In this document: positions 36,701 through 64,000 of the stretch, piece by piece
Position numbering within the stretch: the stretch's first letter is position 1
How the letters are laid out: every line of letters begins with the position of its first letter
From: Montifringilla adamsi
Taxonomy: Eukaryota > Chordata > Aves > Passeriformes > Passeridae
Assembly: GCA_017590115.1 (NCBI GenBank)
Contig: JAGGNK010003335.1
Location: forward strand, 6,322,082-6,386,081
Direction of reading: 5' to 3'
DNA length: 64,000 nt
The notes under the pieces: model-generated
The model's database searches: none
Seen by the model: only the letters and a program-made list of their open reading frames with translations
Told to the model about the DNA's origin: nothing
Program-made: the position numbers and the translations under genes

Positions 36701-38015
36701 CATAGTTAAAAGGGAAAATTTACATTTTAAAAGGAATAATAGATTACTTGTAGAAAATCAGAATAAATCAGCAGTTGTTTTGTAGTAAGTATATTATAAT
36801 AGTCATTCTAAGCTGATGTGTCACAACACAAAACAGTAAGATTAGCCTTAGATTTGCACCAGCTCATCTGCTACATCATTTTGATCTTTTTTCTGGTATA
36901 CTTAAAATCCACTCTTCAATTTCAGAATTCAAAACGTGGCTCCTTGCCACAACTTGCTTTTACTGCAGTTAGACGTGGGTGGGTGAGGTCAATCCCTTTG
37001 TTAACCTTCATTTTTCTCCCATGAAACACAGAAGTATTCTTGAAAGCCTAATTCAGATTGGATTAAATTAAAATATCCAGCAAGTATCATCAAATTATTA
37101 GAATTTTCAGCCACTGTCACCTTTTCCTGCCTGTCAGACTTGCATCCTTGGGATTCCTCATCTTAAGGATGGAACAGCTTTCAAAAGGTTTTGGGACATT
37201 TCTGAGTTCAGAGGATAAAACTGCCAAAGTAAGTTGTTCTAAAACAGAAACAGTTGGTTTTCAACTCTAAATAATTTTTCTGTTAGAAAACTTAACAGTA
37301 TTTACGGGGTTTTGAGCAACCTGGTCTAATGGAAGGTGTCTCTACCCATAACAGGGGGCTGGAATGAGATGACCATTAAGGTCTCTTCCAACTCAAACCA
37401 TTCTGGGATTCTGTTTTTTGCTGAATAGTGTGATGAGATTCATCCAGTTCTGACGGTGGAGAAGCCAGGCTTGGCTTCTTACACCTAGATTTCCCTTGTC
37501 TGGGAATGTCCCCACTCATGCAGGAGCAGCTGCCCAGCCTCACATCTCAGCCTGCTGGGAGAAGTAGTGTGAAGGAGGCAGAATATCCAGGATGAATTCT
37601 GCCTCTCACTGGTAGATCCATCTCTCTGGTAGATCCATCACAGCAGGAATCTGTGTCTAGGATAAGGGCTGTGACTCCTGGAGCACGTCTGGACAGAATC
37701 CATCCAAACCTGCTGCTCCTGCCAACAGATTAGGATCGTGTGAAATTGGCACAACATTGGTGCCTTTTAAACAGAATTGGATTAGGAGAACTAATGTGAT
37801 ACTGGTTTTTCTTTCCCCTCTAGTGTGAGAAGAAGGTGAAAACAACAGTACTGACTGCTGCTCTTCTCCTCTCTGGAATCCCTGCAGAAGTGATCAGTCG
37901 CTCCATGGACACCTACAGCAAAATGGGAGATGTTTTCACAGACCTTTGTGTCTATTTCTTTACTTTTATCTTTTGCCATGAACTTACTTTGGTTTTTGGC
38001 TCTGAAGCACCATGA
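33401..38015 (+). CDS. CAMLG: CAMLG (CAML/GET2), ER receptor for tail-anchored protein insertion
   Basis: Exons 33401-33563, 34647-35101, 36008-36073 and 37824-38015 join in frame to 876 nt (291 residues; human 296). CAML with WRB/GET1 is the ER-membrane receptor that takes tail-anchored proteins from TRC40/GET3; it was first described as calcium-modulating cyclophilin ligand. The N-terminal cytosolic Arg/Lys-rich motif ([31 protein letters not shown]) is the TRC40-binding region. A poorly conserved linker follows, then [18 protein letters not shown] and three hydrophobic segments (about 186-204, 207-224, 264-286). The third precedes a short tail, [10 protein letters not shown]. The ATG at 33401 gives [10 protein letters not shown]; it is the first in-frame ATG in the island. 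Exon 2 carries most of the divergence from mammals. Confidence 0.96.
33564..34646 (+). other. CAMLG intron 1
   Basis: About 1.1 kb, GC-rich at the start and AT-rich later. No additional exon or repeat is recognised. Confidence 0.8.
35102..36007 (+). other. CAMLG intron 2
   Basis: About 0.9 kb. It contains the CR1 tail at 35466-35595 and a small direct repeat of GGCTCAGTTTTACAC near 35738-35772. Confidence 0.8.
35466..35595 (+). mobile_element. CR1 LINE 3' tail, plus orientation
   Basis: Contains CCAAGGCCAGGCTGGATGGA, GAGCAACCTGGTCT, ATCCCTGCCCATGG and the terminal AATTCTGTGATTCTAATAA. These are the standard words of the last 130 bases of CR1. It is severely 5'-truncated and non-coding. Confidence 0.92.
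36074..37823 (+). other. CAMLG intron 3
   Basis: About 1.75 kb, AT-rich in its first half. It contains the CR1 tail at 37312-37413 and a doubled CTGGTAGATCCATC word near 37610-37640. No gene seen. Confidence 0.8.
37312..37413 (+). mobile_element. CR1 LINE 3' tail, plus orientation
   Basis: GAGCAACCTGGTCTAATGGA, a diverged ACCCATAACAGGGGGCTGGA and CTCTTCCAACTCAAACCATT, ending TTCTGGGATTCTG. About 100 bases of the CR1 3' end. Confidence 0.92.
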
Positions 38016-39943
38016 CGGCTGTAGAATTCCACACAGTAGCTACACTAAAGCTTTCTGGACTGTGTTCCTTTTAACATTTGACTGTGCAGGCAGGTCTAAA
38101 CCTTCATTAAAATTCTTACCTGTCGGAATGATTGAAAGGGGCCTTAAATCCAGTAATTTTGGGAAAGGGAGAGCAGGGTCCCTGACTGCCAGTTGTGTTG
38201 GTTCAGTTTACTTAAATACCGTGTCTGCATATTGCAAATGTGAAGGTTAGGATGCAAGTGACAGTGGATGATTTATTTGTTTTAGTTAGATGATGCCCTT
38301 CTCAGCCTCCTTCATAAATATTTACAAAGCTGCCTTTGTTTTTTTCAGTGAGAACAAGAAGAGAATTCCCTTCAGCAGAACCATATATATGTGTATATCC
38401 TGTATGACTATAGCTAACAAGACCTGCTCATTTTGTGGTGTTCCCATTTTTTAAAGAAAGCTCGAAAGAAAAGAAATCCCTGTATTCTCTTCAAATGTTC
38501 ACTTTCAGAATGCTGAACTAAGTAGCTGCTTCTGGAGAATGTTGGTGAAACTTGCCACTTTGTTGTCCTTATCCTTGCCTTGCCATACATTACTTGTTGT
38601 GATTGTGATTAATTTAATTTGATTATTGTTGTGGAAAAGAGCTAGGCAAAACCAACAAGCAGGTGGTCCTGGTGCTTATAAAGGTCATTAATCAAAAAGT
38701 AAGAAGAAAGAGAACTAATCACATCTGTTTATGAGTTTCCAGCAACCTAATCCTAGTGCAGTTCACATCTGTGCTTTCTGATACTTTTTTTTAATATTAA
38801 CAGTTATCTCATGTGTTCTCAATAGGAGAATTTTACATATTGGCACCCAACCTGCAGTATCGAATCTTTGCTCTAGTGTTTGTAAAACTTACAAGGGGAA
38901 CAGTTTTGTTTTCAATCTCTTAGGAATTTTGAACAGTGAGAGGAAGTGTCATTCCAAATAGTCAATTTAAACACTGATAAATCTCTGAAAATCTCTATTG
39001 AAGCTAAATTTGGTAGTTTTTCAGGTTGTAGTTTTCTGTTTAAAATCTGGACTTTCAGGTAGTATAGGCTGTTGCCTATTTTTAGCATGATAAACCACAT
39101 ACTTACCTTGGTATTTGCCTGCAGAGGTTTTTTTAGGGAGCAGATGTGTTTAATCGTACCTCTCTAAATGGCCCAGCTTTCAGCTGATTATTCTCTGTCA
39201 AAGCTTCCTCCTGTAATTTAGTGATGCATTTCTGACTTTTAAATTAGATACATGTTTGTGGCTTCCATACAAGAACCTTATGTTTTGATTTGACCGTTTT
39301 CATGGGGTTTTTTTAACTGGTTGTTATGGTGAGTATTATATTACAGATGTACAGGGCTGGGTTGCAGAAAATTCTGACTTAGGTTTGTTAGCACAGATAT
39401 TGATTCAGCAGCTTTAAGTTTATTTATATTAGGTAGTCATTTCAGAAAATTGAAATTACAGTAATTTAAGATAAGGTTGAGATATGTAAATAATGAGTTT
39501 GCTCAAAAATTACTTGTTCTGATTCTCTATTTATATGCCCAAATGTAATACAAATAAATTGGAAAAAAATCCCTATACCAGTACCTGCAAAAAACTATGA
39601 ATTTTTAATCCTCACCATTAATCAGGTAAATACCCTTGCATGGGCAGAGCACCAGGAGGGCTTGTGCTTAATTAAGAAATCTCGATGAAGAAATGGCGAT
39701 CAAGAAACGACCTTTGACCAAGAAACCAATCTCTTCTTTGATTCCGTTTTTAACTTACCTCTGTTGGTGTACATAATTCTGTTTCATGTTTATTGCCGAT
39801 TGTTTTCTATTAAAAGTCTCTTTGTTACCCGCCTCCTATCGGCGCTGTGTGCGGCTGAGCCGGGCCGGGGGCGGCGCTCCCCGCCGGGCTCTCGCCGTGC
39901 GGGCGCGGGATGGCCGCCGCCGTGTAGCGGGAGCGCCGCCGCC
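38016..39943 (+). other. CAMLG 3' UTR and CAMLG-DDX46 intergenic region
   Basis: About 1.9 kb from the CAMLG stop to the DDX46 ATG, AT-rich until about 39.83 kb. Possible CAMLG polyadenylation signals are ATTAAA at 38106-38111 and AATAAA at 39553-39558. The latter would leave under 300 bases to the DDX46 CpG island. No gene is seen. Confidence 0.6.
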
Positions 39944-57633
<17,690 letters not shown>

Positions 57634-58070
57634 GCATTTGGAGTTATTTGTCTGCTGGCAGCTGGTGCGTGAAACTTTGTGGCTTCTGTTGTTTTTTGCT
57701 GTTTACACTGCTTATTGTAAATTAAGAAATTTTTTTATTTCATCTTGTGGACATTTTTTTAACAGAAAATTGATACTTGCTGAAGCATCTTAATTGTCTC
57801 CACTAAAGTTATCAGTCTTAAAGCCAGACCAGTTTTGGTGGAACATGATTTAATTTGAAAGTACAGTTTATACACTTCTCATTATAAAGAATATGAAAGA
57901 AACCGACTTTAATTTTTTTGACAGACAGTATGCTGTTAAGTAAAATGAAAGTGTTGGGATTTGTGTTGGAAATTGTTAGAATTGCTTCATATTGTTGAAA
58001 TGGTTCACACATCAGTTTATACTGAAAAATTATAAAACACCCAAATAAAGGCAGGATTTTTCTCCTGATC
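57634..58070 (+). other. DDX46: DDX46 3' UTR
   Basis: AT-rich sequence from the TGA to an AATAAA at 58044-58049, the first clear polyadenylation signal, about 410 bases after the stop. Longer forms are possible; another AATAAA occurs at about 59835. Confidence 0.6.
58044..58049 (+). terminator. Candidate DDX46 polyadenylation signal
   Basis: CCCAAATAAAGGC holds a canonical AATAAA in an A-rich context about 410 bases after the DDX46 stop. The sequence after it is T-rich. Confidence 0.55.
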
Positions 58071-61000
58071 CATAGCATCTCTCTGGCTGGTTCCACACGC
58101 ATTCATTCCCTGTACAAATGTCCCCGTAAGGTCAGAGAATCTTGCATTGATCAGAGTAGAGAATTTTATCCAAAAATACTCGAGATCTCGTTTTTAAGAT
58201 TTTATCCTTCTCATGTCTCCTTTTTTCTTTATCATCCACGTAATAGGTAACTCTTTGGGGTTGTTGTAAAGTGAAATGTTTTGTAGTACTACAATAGTTT
58301 TCCTGTTTTTTTCTAAACATCAGAATTTTAGGATTTGATTTTTTTTTTCCCCTCATTTGGTGACATAAGAATGAAAGCCTGTTTTAGTTTAAAAAGGAAT
58401 TTGCAGGAAAAAAAAAAAAAAAGGAGAAACCTCTTTTGTAATGAAATACAACTTTGTCACTCTTTTATAGTGTTCTTATATATACATTTAATGTGATTAT
58501 TCCCCCAGGATTGTCATCTTTATTACTGTTAGGACGTGGCTTTAAGTAAAAGTGTATAGTGATATTTATGAATGAATTCCACAAATACTATCATTGCAGT
58601 CAATAAGCTACTGGGACAGGCAAGACTGATGTTTTTGAGGGCTCATCCCCATATCCAGTAGGATTCATGATGGACTCTACTCCTAAGCAATTAACTTCTA
58701 TCTGCTTGCCTGGAGTCAAAGCAGTAGCAATTTGAATTGTCTCATTCTAGCAGCTGCAAGACTTTCAAGATGATGACTTTCAAAAGGATTTTCATAGAAA
58801 GCTTTTCTTACCTGACACACTGAGAAGAGATGTGTCATTTTAAACCAGCTGTGTATATACTGCTTTAAACCCTGCTGAAGACAAATCATACAATCTGCAT
58901 CATGGCTGTATAAATTCACAACTTTTCTTGCCAAACTTCAGGTAATTTAAGTGGCTCTTCGTGTATGCATACAACTGTCCATTACCCTGTCAGTGTACCT
59001 TATTTGCAGTAAAGGGAGGAAGCAAAGGAATGACTGTACCAGCTTAACAACCTACTTTTAGGATAAGAACACTCCTAATGTAGTACTTGCCAGTATTAAT
59101 ACATGGAGGAGAGCAGAGAGAATCAGCACACACAGTAACACTTCTCAAAACTTAAAACAGAAATCCCAAACTAAAGTTCTGTGATTACATTTAAATACAT
59201 GTTTTCCTTCCCTTAAGGACTGGGGTTTGATGTCTTTCCTAGAAATTCTTTGTTGAATTGTGTAACTTTTGGACAGTGTCCCTTCCCAGAAGTGACACAT
59301 TTTGTGTAGTTAATGAAGAGCACTGCAGAATTTGGACAGCCTGACATGTCTTTAAAAGTCCTGGTTCAAAATATTCATACATTGATATCTCCTAAAAAAG
59401 GCATGATGGAAACACTTTCATTGGGTTTCAGAGATGCAAAAATGTATAATCTTTAATTTCCTGGGGGTTTTAAATGCAATGTCAATATTCTTATGTTTTT
59501 TTAATTCCAGCAAAAATAAAAGCAATTTCACTGTATATTTTTCAGAAACTGTCTTTCTGAATAGCTCCTCTGTTTTCTGCATTTGCACTGCTCCTGTGGT
59601 TTTTCCTATGATAGTTAACCTCATGCTGTTTGGAGAAGGGTGATGTGAACAGCAGCTTGTACTTTTGTTTTTGTGCTGGAAATGCAATGCCACACAGCCC
59701 GGACTCAGTTAAGAAAGTCACAGTGAAGGTGTTTGGATACATGAAAACAGGAGCAAAATGCATAAAAGCTGGGGGGAAAGAAACTCTCAAATTTAAAAAA
59801 TACACAGGGAAATAAACAATGGAAACAAGATGAGAATAAAAGTTTGGAGAAGATAGAATTCCATAATGAAAAGCTCTATGTAGTTCTTCGCAAGCATGTC
59901 CAGGGATCTAGACAAGATCTTTATAAACTTTGTGATTTGGCTGCTTTCCAGGGAATCTGCCCAGGTCAGGTTGACATTGCCAGTTGTCAGAAGAGCACAG
60001 GGATGCTGATTTTTCTAGTTTTTTCCTTTTAAATACACATAAGCAGAGCTTGTTCTGTTACCTGCCCAGGTGAAAATGCTACCAGCTTTCAAGGTTGCCT
60101 TTATGCTCTCAGTGAGTGAGCAGTGATGTTTTTGGTGGATAAGTGATAAAAGTATTTGGCACTGGATAACGAATTGTCTTTTTCTTGCATGTCACATAAT
60201 GTGGTGCAGTCACTGTGCAGCAGGGAGGGGAGGCAGGGTGAGACCCCTGCTCCCAGCCCAGCCTCCCTCATTCTCCATCCAAGTGACCCACCAGAGATTC
60301 AAACAGCAATAACTCCCCAGCACCACCCCTGTGAAGGATTAATGCCCAAGTCATGAAAACAGGAGAGACTAAATCCAGTATTTTGTGTGGGGGAAAAAAA
60401 CTCACAGCAAGACAAAAATGTGTGCTGTCACAGTTCAGACTTATACTCCCTGAACTAATGGTTCATGCAGCCACCTTTTGTTTAAAATGGGCAGCTCAAG
60501 GCCTGTTTTGCATGCTGACTTTATGCTGTAAACATAAACCTGGACAGTGAGTGTTGATCACAGCTGGTGTGTTCTGTAACTGTTCCCTGTGCTGGCTGCT
60601 TGAGATTTTACTTGTACAATTAAAGCACTGCAATTTAGTTAATGTGCATTTGGCCGCTAATTAAATAAAATATTCAGAGGCTAAAAGTACCATCTGTAGG
60701 GGGTTTTCATACTCAAGTCTTCCAAGTAGAAGAAAAAATTTTTTCAGCAAAGTTTTCCTGAAATTCTGCCATTGTGGCAGCCAAATATAAAACAAACACC
60801 AAAGGCTGGATTTGGGATCTTCCTAAAATAAGAAAAAGAATGCTGGAATTTCAGGGAGTGCAAGAACACCTTGGTGTTTCAGTCCTTCAGGCATGTTTAC
60901 AGTTGTAAGAAATGGTCATGACTTCAGCCAGAGTAGTGCAGGGTTACAGACGGGTACCTGTGGCTGCGAGGATGGAGCCTGTGGAGCTGGCCTGGATTAG

Positions 61001-63889
61001 TTTTTAACTTTCTGCCATGGCCATGATACTGTTGGTGGTGTGCTGCTGATCAGCTCATTTCCAAGGGCCTGGCAGTGCCCCAGTTTGCTGGTGAGGTGGT
61101 TCTCAGGGTGAGCATCAGTGGCAGGGAGGCACTGAGGGTGTCCCTGAGCGTTAGCGCCGGGCCCTGTGCGCGCTGTGGCCTCCTCACGTGATGCTCCAGG
61201 AATGCACTTTCCTTTGATTATTTTCCTTGACCCAGATCTCTTCCAAATATGGTCTCAGCTTAAACAAGTTTGTGTTCTTAGAGCCTGTGTTTGCAGAATA
61301 AATTCTGGCTTCCAGCTAACCATGGCTGGCTGTATGGGGGAGTGGAGGCAGAGAGCAACCTAAAAATGCAAAAATAAAAGGGGCACAGCTGGATTCAAAT
61401 TTGTCCCAAAATGTACATTTTGTACAATGTTTATACAATGCTAGGCAGGAAGATTTGTTTTCATAGTTTTAGCTACAGTGGAAACAATTGTTTTTAAATA
61501 AATGACCATTAGTCTGAGTGATTGCCACCCAAACATTGGTTCTCTGAGACTTTTCATCTGAAACAGATTTAAATATTTTTCTTTAGTCAAACTGAGAGAT
61601 ACAAGATTGTTAAGCTGACCAGCATAAGCAGAGGTAAATTAATTAACATCTCAGATCTAAGTTGTTCTAGTGAGCTAAGAAATTATTAATAACCTACTGT
61701 GGAGTGAGCATATGATTAAGTTATTTTATACTTTGGCCATTCTAAGTATGAAGTTCGAAATCACAAACATTTCTCAAAATAATAAATACCCCATGGCAAC
61801 TCTTCTGAAATGAATAGCCAGGCAAGGAAAATGTTACACTCAGAGTTAAGATTAAGGATTTTCATTAAAGCCTACATTTCCTCTGCCTGTGCACGTTAGC
61901 TAGGAAGTGAATTTGTAAAAATGTTCAGCTCAGATAATTCACAGTTAAATAGACAGGAGGCAGTTCCCATACTGACTTCTCCGTGTTTGCTCAGCATGCT
62001 CTGGAGCCCAGGACTGATGAGAAGCTCCTCTATTGGCAGAAGAAGGAACTTGTGCTTTGAGGCCCTTCCTCTCTTTGAAAATGTGGATCCTTCGGCGAAA
62101 TCTCCACAGAGAGAAGGAGAATGGCATTTTGTGGTTTGGATGTGGGAAGGCTCAACATTTTATTGCATCACTTATCTCCCAGATAATTAATGCAATCATT
62201 TGGTACTGCTAATGAGTCAGTCCTTTAGAGGAAGAAAAGGAGGAAGCAGATTCACAACCAGAGGAGCACCCGTGCTTCAGGCGCTGGGAGCTGTGACAAA
62301 AGAAGACAGTGGCAGAGCGGTTATCAGTGTTTGGTCCCTGTTACAGTTTCACACGAGGGGACTGGGCCCTGTTGCTACCAGATGACAATTTGAGCTGGCT
62401 CAGCTGGTGTGGGTTTGCCTGGATTTTGGTGCAGGGCAGTGACACCAACCTGGCCAGCACAGAGCCATGGCCAGTTCCAGGTCAGTTAGATCTTGCTCTG
62501 CTCTGCCAGCAACAGCCTCGACAGCAGCTGGGTTCCAGCTTCACAGCTAAGGATGGAGCCTTTCACCATCTCACACTGCACTTCCACTGCTCTAGGGTCT
62601 GTGTTCTGTTGAGACCACAATTTCTACAGAAATCAGGATAAGCCCAGCCTGACTTCATCACCTTCCAGATTAAAATATTGCAAATAACAGGACACCAAAA
62701 AGGTATCAAATGGAACCATTTTCCATTGGCATTTCCAACAGGCGTTTGAACAGCAGAAAGATGAGCTTTGTAAATAAACTGAATCATTTGCTAAATTAAG
62801 CTAAATAAATACTGCTTTTCCCTGCTGCTTTCTTATATTGCAAGTGAGGATTCCTGCATGCATTAGGAAGAAATGGCAAGAATACGAATCATCATCTTGG
62901 CAAGATGTTTCACAGCAATTTTCGGCCTGAAGAGCTCCAAGTATTGTAGAAATGGAATATCTTAGTGTTGGAGTACAGCAGTCTGCTCCTCAAACAACAG
63001 CAGGAGAGGAAAATATTTTTAAAAGCAGAATTAACCATTTGTGAAAGCTACAGGTTTGTTTCCTGGTCTTTTTTGCTTTTATTATCTAAAACCTCATCTG
63101 AATAATACACAATATTTTTCAGGCTCTTTTGTGTGTCAGTCATTTAAGGACCAATGTGGTCATTCAGGCCCTGGACCAAGGGTGCTCATGAAGGGCAGGA
63201 ATCTGTTATAGCCATTAACAAATGTGCATTAAAAATACGTGGGTCACAGCCCTCCACCAAGTGGGCAAAAGGTTGGATGGTGAAATGTGCTGGGCACTTA
63301 AAATGTTTCTATGGGATCTTTCTGTAAACAGTTGAAGTTTGAATTCCTGCAGTTGCTGTTCCTGCTTGCAGGTATGAAATTGTGTTTATAGGGAAGTGCT
63401 ACTGCAAGACTGAACTCTTCAGAACGCGGATGGATGAAACAAAGCATTTAATGACCAGCAGTCCCACAGATGGTCCATGGCTGGACCCAGGCCCGTGTGA
63501 TCTACGCTGGAAACAGCAGCTGTCCCCTCTGCAGAGTCAGCAGGGACACAGAACTCTGTAATACATCCTTTTAACAGCCCTGGAGCTGGACTACTCTGAA
63601 TGGATTGCAGCGTGTGGTGGAGTGGAGGTGATGGAGTCACCGCTCCTGGATGTGTGTGAGTAAAGACTGGATGTGGCACTCAGTGCCACGGTCTGTTTGA
63701 CGAGGTGGCGGTGGGCATAGCTTGGGCTCCGTGACTCCAGAGGTGTTTTCCAACCCAAGTGAGCCTGTGTGTATACTTTTTACACAGAAGATACCATACT
63801 ACTCTGTCCGAACGGCAGTAATGGAAGCACCAGTAATATCTACCCGCTTCCAGGAATGTGCAGAACCATGCACAGTGCGTGTGCCCTCA
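58071..63889. other. Intergenic region between DDX46 and the next CpG island
   Basis: About 5.8 kb with no recognised protein, RNA gene or repeat family. An A17-type run lies near 58410. The open frames are all under about 110 codons and resemble nothing I recognise. A consensus AP-1/TRE word TGAGTCA occurs at 62213-62219, next to an A/T-rich TAATTAATGCAATCATTTGG stretch. This could be regulatory or the 3' UTR of a longer DDX46 transcript. Confidence 0.6.
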
Positions 63890-64000
63890 CCCACCTCACC
63901 TCTGCCCGCCCGCCCCACAAAATGGCGGCGGCCGCGCGGCCCCGACCCCCGGCGGCAGGAGGGGCCTCGCCGGCCCCGCCCCGCGCGCGCCCCCGCGGCG
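63880..64000 (+). promoter_or_regulatory. CpG island edge, probable C5orf24 promoter (cut by the window end)
   Basis: The last about 110 bases switch to nearly pure G/C with dense CpG. They carry a YY1-type CAAAATGGCGGC at 63918-63929. In human 5q31 the gene after DDX46 on the same strand is C5orf24; the assignment is by synteny only and no coding sequence is visible. The ATG inside the YY1 word opens a frame to the window end but does not resemble the C5orf24 start as I know it. Confidence 0.55.

Noticed and set aside
63720..63770. Possible CR1 trace (GGTGTTTTCCAACCCAAGTG)
   Set aside because: Only about 15 bases resemble CR1, without its terminal repeat or upstream words.

Overview
The window looks like vertebrate nuclear DNA, most probably from a bird. 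It holds spliced genes with GT-AG introns, CpG-island promoters, and several short 5'-truncated CR1 LINE tails of the avian/archosaur type (ending in ATTCTGTGATTCT-like sequence). No mammalian SINEs are visible. Introns are compact: the whole SEC24A coding region spans about 20.6 kb. Gene order, from protein identity, is SAR1B (minus), SEC24A (plus), CAMLG (plus), DDX46 (plus), then a CpG island at the right edge. This matches the human 5q31 order, in which C5orf24 follows DDX46.

Layout. 1-8.3 kb: 5' part of SAR1B on the minus strand. Two coding exons plus the start-codon exon are visible (residues 1-80); the rest lies left of the window. A CR1 fragment sits in its first intron. 7.8-9.3 kb: a shared CpG island with a head-to-head SAR1B/SEC24A promoter. 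8.694-29.305 kb: complete SEC24A, 23 coding exons that join in frame to 1092 residues. 29.3-33.3 kb: SEC24A 3' UTR or intergenic DNA with several polyadenylation signals. 33.401-38.015 kb: complete CAMLG, 4 exons, 291 residues. 39.944-57.633 kb: complete DDX46, 23 coding exons, 1035 residues. 57.6-63.9 kb: DDX46 3' UTR and intergenic DNA with no recognisable gene. 63.9-64.0 kb: the start of a CpG island, probably the C5orf24 promoter.

Function. SAR1B and SEC24A are two subunits of the same COPII coat. SAR1 is the GTPase that recruits SEC23/SEC24 to ER exit sites, and SEC24 selects cargo. They share one promoter region, which carries ETS-like and ACGT-core (E-box/XBP1-like) motifs. CAMLG is also an ER-membrane trafficking protein (receptor for TRC40/GET3 tail-anchored insertion). 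DDX46 (Prp5 family) is a nuclear DEAD-box helicase for U2 snRNP and pre-spliceosome assembly.

I found no previously undescribed system and no viral, CRISPR or phage-like elements. The more interesting signals are local: a degenerate TTCGG-rich array in the shared promoter, a near-perfect 106-bp tandem duplication in SEC24A intron 1, a 24-bp triplicate in intron 3, a strong out-of-frame upstream ATG ahead of CAMLG, and small protein differences in SAR1B, CAMLG and DDX46. Comparisons with human proteins are from memory of those families, not from a search.
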